Of a stretch of DNA of 64,000 nucleotides, positions 1 to 9,497 are shown piece after piece. The stretch lies in assembly GCA_033558025.1 (NCBI GenBank), contig JAUCEF010000013.1:2907001-2971000 (forward strand), given 5' to 3'. Origin of the DNA: Phytophthora sp. 'mugwort'. Its lineage: Eukaryota; Oomycota; Peronosporomycetes; Peronosporales; Peronosporaceae. The notes beneath the pieces are model-generated. The model was not told the origin of the DNA and did no database searches. It was given only the letters and a program-made list of their open reading frames with translations. The translations under genes were made by a program, and so were the position numbers. Numbering within the stretch: position 1 is the first letter of the stretch; the number at the start of each line of letters is the position of its first letter.

Positions 1-827
1 GTAGGTTCCGAGATGTGTATCGATCTCAGCTGGGGGAAGAGTTCAAAGTAAGGCAAAGTCCAAAGCTGCAGTCCAAGATAACGAGCGTGAGGGTTGGTCA
101 TTTGAGTGCGTATTCCGGCTGCACCACCAAAAAATGAACAACGATGTTCAGTTGGAATACTGCACGCCACGCTGCTTACAATACAAGTACGAAATTTCGG
201 TATATCCGCTATACTATGATACTTCGAAGTATCAAACTATTGATTATTTATCCATCAACAAAATATTTAATCTCGAGCTGCTTCGTCGAGCAGCAGATGT
301 CTGGCGATCAACGAAGAGCATGTGACGCATAACAACAAAATATTTTCTGTGCTGCATTTGATGAGCACATTATTTGTAGGATTCGCAGTTGACTCTCCCT
401 AACAGCATAAACAAAAAGAAAAAAACAAGTGGATACATTTTTCTGATCGTTTTCTCCCACCTTCGCCTTTCCCGCTGCACTGGAGCTCGGTAGCGATGCA
501 GACCTCCGCAAAAAATACTAAATTGATGTGCTGCGAGTTTTCAGCCAGAAAAAAAGAGACAACTTCAAGAAGAGGCAAAACCGATGAAGATCCGGTACTG
601 CGTCGGCATTACATGTACACAATCGACCTATTCTCAAACTTTAAATCTGTAAGACCTGCAGGTTTCTTAATTACATGTACACAAATTATACAAAAGTAGT
701 TATTTTGTGCCGGCACTAAAATAGTCCGAAATAGTGCATGCGACAGGTGTGTGTGTGTGTATCCCTTCAACCATGCATCATTTCGGAAGAAGCAACCTCG
801 AGGAAGATCTCAAGCGACTGCAATCAA
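1..827. other. 5' flank, no gene recognised
   Basis: Only short overlapping open frames of about 60-130 codons occur here on both strands, with no recognisable protein similarity. A short element containing ttacatgtacac occurs twice, around 610 and 670. I see no RNA gene or repeat array. The last part is the 5' flank of the MEMO1-like gene. A gcatcatttcgg stretch about 50 bases before its ATG is weakly like an oomycete initiator. Confidence 0.5.
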
Positions 828-2337
828 ATGGCCAAGAAGCCCGAGCCAAGCTCTGTGCGCGTGAGACTTGCCACTCACGCAGGCTCTTGGTACTCACACG
901 ACGAGCACGAGCTCGAGGGCGAACTCTCGGGTACGTGGTAATGGTGCCGTCTATCGTAGAAGGGACCCGTACTCACTCATGCTGTGCCGGGGTCGCATTT
1001 GTGTGCAGGTTGGCTGGGCGCCGCGCAGGACAACGACACGCAGGAGAAGCAGTCGAGCGTCCGCGCCATTATCGGCCCTCATGCAGGCTTCCGGTAGGCT
1101 GCGCTGCGGTGACTGCAGAGACAGGAAAGCTCTGCTGACTGTGCTGCTGGTTGTGCTGCAGCTACTCGGGCCCCACGGCGGCATACGCGTATCACCATCT
1201 GCTGGATCTGGACCGCATTAAGCGTGTCTTCATCCTGGGCCCGTCGCACCACTTCTATCTACGGTGAGTATTTCCTTCAGGTGCAAAGTGGGTGGGTGGA
1301 GGAGGTGCTGATTGGTGCTGTGTGGGTGTTAGTGGGTGCGCCGTGTCGACTGCGCACGAGTATGAGACGCCTTTGGGAAACATTACGATCGATCATGAAG
1401 TGAACGAAAAGCTAGTGGACTCGGTGGGTTGGAAATCTGTAGTGCTGAAGACTGGAAAGGGTTTGAAAGTGCTTTCTGACTATTGGCGTGTGTGGTTGAT
1501 GCAGGGCAAGTTCGCGACCATGTCGATGGATGTCGATGAGGATGAACACAGCATCGAGATGCACCTTCCTTTCATCTATAAGGTGGGACGGGAGCGGGGT
1601 ACCCCATACCTTTTTGACTAGTAGCGTTTTACTGACGCTCACTGCTTTGTTACATGCTGCAGGTGATGAATGGGCGCAAGTTTACTGCGGTTCCGATCTT
1701 GGTCGGCAACACGAAGAGCAAAATGGACAAGGAATACGGAAAGTATGTGCTAGGTAGAAGTTCGTTTTGACTGGCTGCAAATCTAACAGCACTGTTGCTA
1801 CTTGATATGCAGGATCTTGGCCCCCTACTTGGAGGACGACGAAAATCTGTTCGTGATCAGCTCCGACTTCTGCCATTGGGGACCTCGGTAAGGGTGTTGA
1901 TTCTGAATGCTGCTTACTGTATTGACTAACAGGGTAATGCTTTTTATTCCACTGTGGCTTGTTCAGTTTCCGCTACCAGCCGCATGACTCGACCTATGGC
2001 GAGATCCACGAATACATTAAATATCTAGATCACCAAGGCATGGGGGTACGTGGCCAAGTTTGATTCTTGTATTACTAATCGATGCTTCCACAGAACTGAT
2101 GGTTGGTTACAGTTCATTGAACGCTTGGACGCAGAGGGTTTCACGAGATACTTGGATGAAACAAACAACACAATTTGCGGTCGCCATCCAATCTCGCTCT
2201 TGCTGCACAGCATTTTGGCCTCAAAGAAGTTGAAGTGCACTCTTAAGTTCGTCAAGTACGCTCAGAGCAGCGCCTGCATGCGTCACGGCGACTCTTCTGT
2301 GAGCTACGCCTCCGCCATCGTCTACAGCGAGCCGTAG
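828..2337 (+). CDS. MEMO1: MEMO1-like (AMMECR1-neighbour/Memo family) protein, nine exons
   Basis: A Memo-family protein of 305 residues, close to the roughly 300 residues usual for the family. In animals MEMO1 is an ErbB2-linked motility effector related to non-haem iron dioxygenases; its role in oomycetes is unknown. Exons: 828-930, 1009-1093, 1162-1263, 1333-1423, 1505-1582, 1663-1742, 1813-1887, 1967-2045, 2113-2337. All introns are GT-AG, 67-81 nt, and the sum is a whole number of codons. Family landmarks appear in order: THAGSWY near the N-terminus, [70 protein letters not shown] and YAQSS followed by SSVSYAS near the C-terminus. His and Cys residues of the family pocket are present (PSHH, EHSIEMH, DFCHWG). 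Start: the ATG at 828 gives MAKKPEPSS directly before the first family motif. It converges with the E1 gene about 240 bp downstream. It looks intact. Confidence 0.93.
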
Positions 2338-2572
2338 CAACGTCAGCGATACGGACCGAGTCGCAGCATTAACCTTTCCATTTACTAACCAAGTAACTAA
2401 GTAATTTGCATACATTGAAGCGTTGTTCTTCAAGGGCTTCTTCTCATCCCCATTGAAGTTTTGGTTAAGCTGACTTCAGCATTACCTGAGTTATGATGTT
2501 TAAACAAGGCGAACACCGGAATATAGTACTGTAGAATTCTAGTAAAATTATTCGAATCATCTCTTCGATTAA

Positions 2573-5353
2573 CTACTTATGTGGGCCAAATGCTTCAGTC
2601 AGAACTACCTCCAGCTGCTTTTGTGAGCGCTTCGACAAGCCCACAGCAGGGGCTGCGAGGCTTTCACGCCCAATGAATTCGAGGTGCTGCTTCTTGCTCA
2701 GCAATTTCTCAATGTGTGCTTGAGCGTACGTCCAGGCACCTTGATTCAGCGGTTCCTCCTGTACCCAGACAAACCTCTTGGCACAGTCAAACTTTGCAAG
2801 CTCGTCAGCGACCTGCTCAAACGGGAATGGCGCCAGTTCTTCCAAACGGACCAGCGCAATACTTTCAGGGTTCTTGCAGCGAGCAAGACGCTCCTTCGCG
2901 AGCTCATAGTAAAACTTGCCCGAGCAGAAATATATCTTCTTGACCTGCGAGGCATCCGTGATCGTCGGGTCTGACAGCACTGGCTGGAAACTTGTGCCCG
3001 GACCCATCTCGGACAGCGGTGACGTTGCGTCTGAAAGACGAAGCAGCATCTTGGGTCCCATAATGATCACAGGCTTGCGGAACGTACGCTGCTGTTGACG
3101 ACGAAGCAAATGGAAAAAGTTGGCCGGTGTGGTCACATTCACCACGATCATGTTGGTGTCATGTCGGAACTGTTTCCAAATGGGCTTCGTATCGAATTCT
3201 TTCACGGACGAACGCGGAGTCAACGCTGGTGTGTCCACGAGCTGCAAGAAGCGCTCGATGCGGCCACTGGAGTGGTCAGGGCCAGCTCCGTCGTTTCCAT
3301 GGGGCAGCAGCAACATAAGACCAGACTGGCGCATCCACTTGGACTCGGCGCTAGACAAGAACTGGTCAACTATGATCTGAGCACCATTGAAAAAATCACC
3401 AAACTGCGCCTCCCAAATCACCAAATTGTCTGGGCTCTCCACCGAGTAGCCATACTCGTATCCCATGACGGCAAGCTCTGATAAATGGCTGTTGACGACG
3501 CTCAGCTGCCCAACCGTGTTCAACTCTTTAGGCAAGTGATGCTGCAACGGGAAGTACCTCTCCTCTGTTTCTTGGTCTATGAACGAGGCGTGTCTCTGAC
3601 TGAATGTGCCACGACGGCAGTCCTGTCCAGCAAGACGTACCGAGTAACCGTCTTGCATTAAGGTACCAAAGGCAATAGCTTCAGCGGTAGCCCAGTCGAC
3701 ACGTACGTCCGCAGTGCTTTCTCCGTCCTTGACCTGCAGCATTTTCTGTCGCGCCTTGATGTGCGTACGCTGTAAGCGACCGTGCGGGTGAATACGTTCA
3801 GGAAGCTCAACTGATGCAAGGCCGACCTGAATGAGGTTGTCGATATTGACACCGGTCGCGACGTTCACGTACAGATCTTCAGTCTTGGGCTGTGACATCG
3901 TTGCCCACTTGCCCTTGAACGCGTCAATGTCCGAGGGTTTGTATCCATGTTCATCCGTGACCATCTTGAGCTCGCTCTCAAGGTGCTTGTTCAGACGCTC
4001 GACAGTTTTCTCAAAGCTGATGCGCGAGACAAGGCCGACGGTCTCCAGCTCGTATGCAAACTTGATCGGGAACCTCTCAGCTTGGTCTACGCGTTCGTAC
4101 ATCTTGGGTTGCGTGAAACGCGGTTCATCCACCTCGTTGTGTCCATGGCGGCGGAACGTGATCAAATCGATGACAATGTCTTTGTGGAATTGGTTGCGGT
4201 ACGCCACAGCAAGACGGCACGCACGAATCACGTCAGGAATGCTCTCACCATTGACGTGCAGCACCGGCATTTCAACACTTTTCGCGATATCAGAGGCATA
4301 ACGCGTTGCGCGGCCATCCGGGTACGTGGTCGTGTAACCCACCTGGTTGTTTACCACAATGTGCACCGATCCGCCCGTCTGGAAGTCCGGCAGCTGCGAA
4401 AGCGCCAGCGCCTCCGGAACACAACCTTGTCCAGCAAACGCCGCGTCGCCATGCAGCAGAAGAGCCATTGCGTTTGTGTTAGCGTCTCCATCGTTCTTGG
4501 CACGTACTTTACCAGCCGCCACAGCATTGATGATCTCCAGATGCGACGGGTTGTGCACGAGCGACACATGCACCTTCTTGTCAGCATATTTCTTGTCCAC
4601 CGTCGTGGCAATGTGCGATGTTACGTCATCAATACCACGGAAATCGTCTGGAAATTCCGAGTACCCGCGCACCTTGTGGAAAATTTTGTGCGCGGGATAC
4701 TCGAGCGACCCAACCAGCAGTGCCAGTCGTCCACGGTGCGGCATACCAATCACCACGTCAGACACACCAGAGGTCGTGCATGCTTGCAGCACGGTCTCTA
4801 TCGCCGGCAGCATGGACTCTGCCCCCTCACCCGAGTATCTCTTGAAGGACGCAAACTTCTTGGCCATAAAACTCTCAAACACGTCGGCACGCAGCATACT
4901 CGAGTACGCATTGCGTAGGTCCGAGGGTGATACTTCTCTGGCTACCAGCGTTTCCGCAGCATTAGCAAGCCACTTTCTCTCCTCGGCCGAGGTCAGGTGC
5001 TCGAACTCGAAACCGGTTTTGCCGCAGTAGACGCGGTGCAGCTCGTCATAGAGCTGCTGGCCGTCGACTGCCGGGACCGACACGACTCCTGCCAGGTCTA
5101 CAGCACCCAGAGGCTGGGTCAGCAATGATCTGAAGTTATCGGCTGCGAGACTGAGAACAACTGTGCGTGGCTGCAGCTTCAATGGATCCAGATCGGCCTG
5201 GAGGTGTCCGGACTGGCGGAAGGCCGTGGCCATTGACTGCGCTGCTAGAGCTTCGAGCGACGGGAACGACGAGAAGAACGCCCTGAACAGCACGGCGCGT
5301 GCCTTGGCTGGGGCGACGCAGCGGCGCGTCAGGAGGCCGGGGAGACGCAGCAT
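2573..5353 (-). CDS. 2-oxoglutarate dehydrogenase E1-family protein, DHTKD1-like
   Basis: A single exon of 926 residues. It is a thiamine-diphosphate-dependent E1 subunit that decarboxylates a 2-oxo acid (2-oxoglutarate or 2-oxoadipate) and passes the acyl group to the E2 lipoyl domain in mitochondria. The N-terminus is basic and Arg/Ala/Ser-rich (MLRLPGLLTRR...), as expected for a mitochondrial presequence. Motifs: GMPHRGRL near residues 203-210, HNPSHLE near 267-273, the ThDP-binding block HGDAAFAGQG near 301-310 and NNQVGYTT near 335-342, then the transketolase-type pyrimidine block around GTFSQRHA and EAQFGDFFNGAQ, and SQEEP-like VQEEP near the C-terminus. The length of about 920 and the MPHRGRL and LVGSLEYP wording resemble DHTKD1 (2-oxoadipate branch, lysine/tryptophan breakdown) more than the roughly 1020-residue OGDH. 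A phylogeny would be needed to settle the substrate. The start ATG at 5353 fits the presequence. The gene looks intact. Confidence 0.93.
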   Translation of the reverse strand: MLRLPGLLTRRCVAPAKARAVLFRAFFSSFPSLEALAAQSMATAFRQSGHLQADLDPLKLQPRTVVLSLAADNFRSLLTQPLGAVDLAGVVSVPAVDGQQLYDELHRVYCGKTGFEFEHLTSAEERKWLANAAETLVAREVSPSDLRNAYSSMLRADVFESFMAKKFASFKRYSGEGAESMLPAIETVLQACTTSGVSDVVIGMPHRGRLALLVGSLEYPAHKIFHKVRGYSEFPDDFRGIDDVTSHIATTVDKKYADKKVHVSLVHNPSHLEIINAVAAGKVRAKNDGDANTNAMALLLHGDAAFAGQGCVPEALALSQLPDFQTGGSVHIVVNNQVGYTTTYPDGRATRYASDIAKSVEMPVLHVNGESIPDVIRACRLAVAYRNQFHKDIVIDLITFRRHGHNEVDEPRFTQPKMYERVDQAERFPIKFAYELETVGLVSRISFEKTVERLNKHLESELKMVTDEHGYKPSDIDAFKGKWATMSQPKTEDLYVNVATGVNIDNLIQVGLASVELPERIHPHGRLQRTHIKARQKMLQVKDGESTADVRVDWATAEAIAFGTLMQDGYSVRLAGQDCRRGTFSQRHASFIDQETEERYFPLQHHLPKELNTVGQLSVVNSHLSELAVMGYEYGYSVESPDNLVIWEAQFGDFFNGAQIIVDQFLSSAESKWMRQSGLMLLLPHGNDGAGPDHSSGRIERFLQLVDTPALTPRSSVKEFDTKPIWKQFRHDTNMIVVNVTTPANFFHLLRRQQQRTFRKPVIIMGPKMLLRLSDATSPLSEMGPGTSFQPVLSDPTITDASQVKKIYFCSGKFYYELAKERLARCKNPESIALVRLEELAPFPFEQVADELAKFDCAKRFVWVQEEPLNQGAWTYAQAHIEKLLSKKQHLEFIGRESLAAPAVGLSKRSQKQLEVVLTEAFGPHK

Positions 5354-6361
5354 TAAAGACGAGGAGCTTGTGTGCGCGGGACCTGGCGGAATCCCGAATG
5401 ATGCAACGAATCATTGAGGTTGCTGTCCAGGGACTATGATACAGCATATGCTTGAATGAGTAGATAAAAGGAAAGCTTACTGAGATGAACCTGTGGCATG
5501 GAATAAATAGCTGTGATGGGGATTCCGAAATCCAAACCGCCGATAGGATGTTTGGACCGCGACATACGAAAAGCAAGCTAAAACCGTACGTTGAAGACGA
5601 AAGTGATAAAAGAAAAGGCGGATCTATAATATGTGCATATTATGCACTGACATGTTGAAGTGGCGCAGTGTACTTGCCGGTACTATTACCACTAAACGGG
5701 TATGCCTTGCCGAGCTTGTCGAGGAAGTAGCAATAATGGTTATTGACGTAGCTGCAATATGTGTTGAGTGTGGTTGGTCGTCCTTCACGAAAACTTACGA
5801 GGTACTAACTGGGGTCTTCACCAAAAATACCCTTTGGTATTTTTGGTGAAGACCCAGTCGCACATATTAAGCAATTTTCCCATACCCTACTCGAAAGGAA
5901 GGGGGGCGAGCGAGCTCGGTAAGCCGAAACAATGCCTGCGGTTTAAGGTCCGTGTGTGGTGCATGCGGGTAAAGTAGCGTTTGCTTGGTGTCAAACAAGC
6001 CGTGACACGCGTCCTAAACGCACATTTGCGCAACTCTAAAATGATAGTAGGTGCTCCTTAGAGGTGCTTCAAAGGTGCCCAAACGAAGGACAACCGCCTC
6101 GATGTGTACTCAGCTTTGACGCTTGTGGCTTGGAGTACCCGTTGTGTGCTGAAGGAGTCACGACCGCGATCTTGGCAAGGGAGTTGTCGATTCGCACGAG
6201 GTGCTCATACATGTAGCAATAATCGTGGCGAGATCCAAAGTTTACCATACCGATTTTTACCTCTGATAGTTCTTCTCATGTATTGGTACGAGTACAGCTA
6301 CTTGCGTACGACCAGCAATGGTCCGAGTGCAACTTTCGACCATGAAATTGGTTTCGACTAA
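5354..6361. other. Intergenic, about 1 kb, no gene recognised
   Basis: This stretch is the 5' flank of the E1 gene on the minus strand and the 3' flank of the Vps16-domain gene. No open frame has a recognisable product. The only clear structure is the perfect hairpin at 5812-5855. On the minus strand a gcatcattcggg stretch near 5400, about 45 bases before the E1 ATG, is a weak initiator-like candidate. Confidence 0.5.
5812..5855. repeat. Perfect 20-bp inverted repeat (hairpin)
   Basis: The arm GGGTCTTCACCAAAAATACC at 5812-5831 is followed after a 4-base loop (cttt) by its exact reverse complement at 5836-5855. No T-run follows, and it is not next to a gene end, so a terminator role is not supported. 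It may be a small foldback or MITE remnant. Confidence 0.9.
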
Positions 6362-7576
6362 CTAAAGTGTGTCAAGCTGAAGCGGTTCTTGCTCTTCCTC
6401 CTCCACCTCCTCCTTCAGTAGAGCCAAGACCTGAACACGTTCGTCGATGTCTTGGATGACATCTACAAGGTTCCGAACTAGGTCATGCTGGTGGTCGTCC
6501 AACATCACTTCGACAATTGGCACGTATCCAATGGGCGGTCGGGTGGCTCTTGTCAAGGCTACCAAGGTTTTCCATTAATCCGTTCGGGCGAGCACACGCA
6601 GTAATGTCCACCAGAATTGTCGAGGAGGGACAATATATTGCTCTGCACAATCCACAGCTAGAATCAGAGCTTGTCGATGCAGCTGATGCAACGTCACCAG
6701 CTTCTGGATGGTCTCCACCAACGAACTTCCCACAAGGAGTCCAGCGGGAATTGCCAAAGTGCGCTCCATCGATCGTTGCGTCTCGAGCAGTTCAAGCATC
6801 TCGTCCGTCATCACTTGGTTGAACGAATCTGCAGATCGAGCTACGCAGAGTTCGTGCAGCTCTGTTGATCTCAGTGAAAGTGCCGCTTTAATTGAAGGGG
6901 ATGACGCGTTAAGCGAGGCTTGGAGCAGCTTCGATGCCTCCTTCAGCCGAGTACGCTTCGTCTCGAGCACACTGTCTCCATATGCTGCCTTTCCCACTAT
7001 TACTGCCGCCTGGCTGTATTCTCCTTGTAACACGTTCAACTGGAACGCGTTGGTCACGTCGGAGCGAGCGAGGAGCTGCTGACTGGCGAACAAACGCGCT
7101 GCTCGCGGGTACTTTCCCACTACACGCAGAAACTCGTCACCTCCAAGACGCTTACCAAGCTGCGCCATGATTTTGTAGATGCTGTCTGGCGTGCTCAACG
7201 GGTTGGAGCACAAACCTTTGAGGATATTCTCCTCCAATGTAGCCGGCGCGTTGCCGTCCTCGCTTTGGCGGTTGAAATCTCCAGCTTGGCTCGTGTCGAA
7301 CAGCAGCTCTTGCTGAATCGCTACTATCACCGGGAAGTCGGCATCCTGATCGTACAGAACGGACGCCTCGCTGACCCAGTTCTCGAGCGTCAACAGCACT
7401 TGTTCCCGTCCCGAAGTCAGGCCAGAAGCCTCTTGTTGCAGTACAACCTTCGCGGCACTGCGTCTGAACGACGTATAGAAGGCAGAGCAAGTGTGAAATG
7501 CCCCTCCCGATGACAAGCACGCGGCCTTGTCGAACCCATCGTTGCCGCCTGCGTAAAAGCTCCACACGTTCCCCAT
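6362..7576 (-). pseudogene. Vps16 C-terminal-domain protein (SPE-39/VIPAS39-like) with in-frame TAA
   Basis: The frame from ATG 7576 runs 333 codons to a TAA at 6577-6575 and continues in the same frame without another stop to 6362, about 405 codons in all. The protein is an alpha-solenoid with the Vps16_C pattern: MTDEMLELLETQRSME, then RQFWWTLLRVLARTD before the stop, and WKTLVALTRATRPPIGYVPI after it. This matches the order in Vps16 and SPE-39/VIPAS39 of a WW-containing helix, a D-W pair and a [KR].PIGY block. Family members act with VPS33 in HOPS/CHEVI-type tethering on the endolysosomal pathway. Because no beta-propeller precedes it, SPE-39/VIPAS39-like is more likely than full Vps16. 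The TAA sits between the conserved D and W. It could be a real nonsense allele, a sequencing error, or less likely readthrough. The acidic Glu-rich tail ends in LQLDTL. Confidence 0.75.
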
Positions 7577-7837
7577 GACTCGGATCGTCGAGTCGCCGCT
7601 TAGTTAATAGATTTCTGACTCAGATTCGAGCCACACCAAGCGGACGTGGTCGTCTACTCGCCAATATCCGACTTGCCGTTGAAGTATTTAATAAAACTTT
7701 CCTGGTGCAATCAGCGGTTAAGAAGTGAGCTCTTGAGGCTCGTGTCATCATTGACAATTGATCGACAGCAATGGGTTTCGAGCTCAGCGCAACTTGCCAC
7801 CACGAGCAGCAGCATTTGAGCCCGTAGCTGGTCACTA

Positions 7838-7851
7838 TCATTCTCCAATTT
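7838..7851 (+). promoter_or_regulatory. Oomycete-type initiator (Inr) before the P450 relic
   Basis: The sequence tcattctccaattt fits the oomycete core-promoter initiator consensus, a TCATT core followed by CAWTTT. It lies about 40 bp upstream of the ATG at 7892, the usual distance to the transcription start in Phytophthora genes. The promoter core therefore survives although the coding region is broken. Confidence 0.6.
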
Positions 7852-7891
7852 ACTCTTAACAGCTTAAACGACCAACCAACTTCAAACAACA

Positions 7892-8686
7892 ATGTGGTCC
7901 AGCACAAGTCACGACGGAACTCAGCAGTCGGCGTTGCTGGCACTCGGCGCATTGGCCGCTATGTACGCGTCGTGGAAACTCCTCAACATGCCCGTCCCGC
8001 TACCGGATTAAGGCATGGAGACTCTTTTCCGCCCTGCTTCGACGCTGCCGGTTCTGGGCAACACGTTGGATGTGCTGCTCTTCAACCGCTACCGGATGAG
8101 CGACTGGATCAATGACCAACGGACGCAAGCCTTGGATTCTGCAACTGCCGTTCCAGCCGCCTTGGGTTGTGCTCTCCATGCCCCGCGACCTCAACGATGT
8201 GTTCGTCGACAAATTCGACGTGTTCGAGAAAGGCGGCGTCCTCGGCGACATTTCGTTCGATGTGCTTGGCCACGGCCTGCTCAAGTCAATGGAGACAAGT
8301 GGAAGCAGTAGCGATGAGCTGCCAGCCACCTCATCTCGACCAAGAGCATTCGTGACGTCATGGAGCCGGTAATCCGCGAAAAGACGTTGCAACTGCGAGA
8401 CGTACTCGCACAATATGCTGGTCGGGAGCAAAGTGTGAGCATGAAGTCGCTGCTGGGCAAGTTCACAAGCGACGTCTTCACCCGCATCGGGTTCGGCGTC
8501 GAGCTCACCAACTTGGAGGCGACGTTCTCGTCGACGAGATGCATCCGCTGGACCTTGCACAGTGCAGTGCAGAACCGTTTCCAGACCCCCATGTGGATGT
8601 GGAAACTCGCGCGATTCCTCTATGTCGGCGCGGAAAAGAAAAGCGTCTTCGCGACAACATGAAGATCGTGAACGAAATGGGATAGA
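7892..8686 (+). pseudogene. Cytochrome P450, N-terminal half only, decayed
   Basis: The ATG at 7892 opens a membrane-anchor segment (ALLALGALAAMYASWKLL), but an in-frame TAA follows at 8009. The same frame then continues with the proline-rich/hinge region (TLPVLGNTLDVLLFNRY). The frame shifts near 8110 (KPWILQLPFQPPWVVLSMP) and again near 8290. The helix-C signature W-K-x-x-R is recognisable as W-K-Q-stop-R-stop-A-S-H around 8300-8325. A third shift occurs near 8640. Homology ends at about residue 260, so the I-helix, ExxR and haem-binding Cys regions are absent. P450s are ER-anchored mono-oxygenases; this copy cannot make one. The two stops in the WKxxR block are TAG and TGA where CAG and CGA would fit, as single C-to-T changes would give. 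Confidence 0.88.
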
Positions 8687-8778
8687 AACGAAGTATGATT
8701 AAATGATAATGCGCGCAAATCAGACAGTGTTGACTACCAACGAGTATTGTTATCGGAATAGGACGATATCATTTAAGT

Positions 8779-9497
8779 TTCTCATTAAACGCCACTCAAA
8801 AACTCATCAAAAGTGGACGCCGCTGCGTCAAGTAATTCATTTCACTGCTGCTCGCACAAGGTTCCTTCGCCATGTTATTGCGGCAGCTGCCATCGCGCAT
8901 GTTTCTTAACAGTAGTAGAATCCACCGAACGGACGTCCGAACATGCAGCTCGAGCCGTAGATGGAGCGACCGAATCTGTTCCAGTAGCTGAGCGGGTAGC
9001 GCCAGCCGTAACGGAAGCCTCCCAGGTACGGGTACGTGTAGCGCCAGCGGTACGTGATCCCCCCCGTCGGGATGAAGCCGCCACCTCCACCGATGAACTG
9101 CTCGAACTGCTCTTGGTTCGACGGCACAGGCTCCTTGTCACCGAGAATCGTCACGCCAGGCGGTGCTTGCTCGGTGGGAGCGCTCTCTGCTTCCGGAGCC
9201 GCCGTATCGTCAGCATGAGCGCAGCTTAGCAGGGCGACCAGCACCACCAACAAAAGGACGGTGAAACGCTTGATCATGTCGACTGAAATTTCTGACCTTG
9301 GACGAAGTCTTCACAACCGTGCAAGACGCCGAATGACAACCACGTTGCGTTCCAGTGTGGGCAAGTATGAGCGTTTTCGACCAGGCAGTTGAAGAGAAGT
9401 ATGCGGTCATGATCATCCTGTTGCAGCACTCCATTTCCTGGGACTTGCCTAGAAAGTCACGCGCCGATGCAAAACGAAGTGTATTTATGTTGGGCTA
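8779..9497 (-). repeat. Copy A of the inverted duplication A/B
   Basis: This segment is similar, in reverse complement, to about 10138-10856. It covers the secreted-protein gene, its 5' region and about 60 bp beyond the limit of the large palindrome. Identity is high but clearly lower than between the palindrome arms: one codon indel, several substitutions and a 2-base indel just upstream of the ATG. Confidence 0.85.
8906..9277 (-). CDS. Small secreted Gly/Tyr/Arg-rich protein, copy A
   Basis: A protein of 123 residues. Residues 1-22 are a classical signal peptide (MIKRFTVLLLVVLVALLSCA, cleavage probably after AHA). Next comes a short acidic/proline stretch (APEAESAPTEQAPP), a block NQEQFEQFIGGGGG, and a C-terminal half dominated by Tyr, Trp, Arg and Gly (YRWRYTYPYLGGFRYGWRYP). 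It ends in CMFGRPFGGFYYC, giving two cysteines in the mature part. There is no RXLR, LFLAK or other translocation motif, so it is not a classical oomycete RXLR or Crinkler effector. A cell-wall, extracellular-matrix or apoplastic role is possible but unproven. Copies B and C in this window are 124 residues long with an extra proline after DDT. The start ATG is in good context and follows the conserved gtcgac found before all three copies. Confidence 0.85.
   Translation of the reverse strand: MIKRFTVLLLVVLVALLSCAHADDTAAPEAESAPTEQAPPGVTILGDKEPVPSNQEQFEQFIGGGGGFIPTGGITYRWRYTYPYLGGFRYGWRYPLSYWNRFGRSIYGSSCMFGRPFGGFYYC

Noticed and set aside
3947..4918. 323-codon frame antisense to the E1 gene
   Set aside because: Shadow frame of a clearly conserved minus-strand gene; no family signal of its own.
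6362..6565. Separate 67-residue gene starting at 6565
   Set aside because: It starts with TTG and continues the Vps16-type domain in the same frame as the upstream ORF; it is the 3' part of that gene.
8309..8326. TGA in the P450 relic as a selenocysteine codon
   Set aside because: A selenocysteine tRNA exists nearby, but a TAG lies two codons away and three frameshifts follow, so decay explains it better.
8906..9277. RXLR or Crinkler effector
   Set aside because: No RXLR/EER or LFLAK motif after the signal peptide; only the secretion signal is supported.
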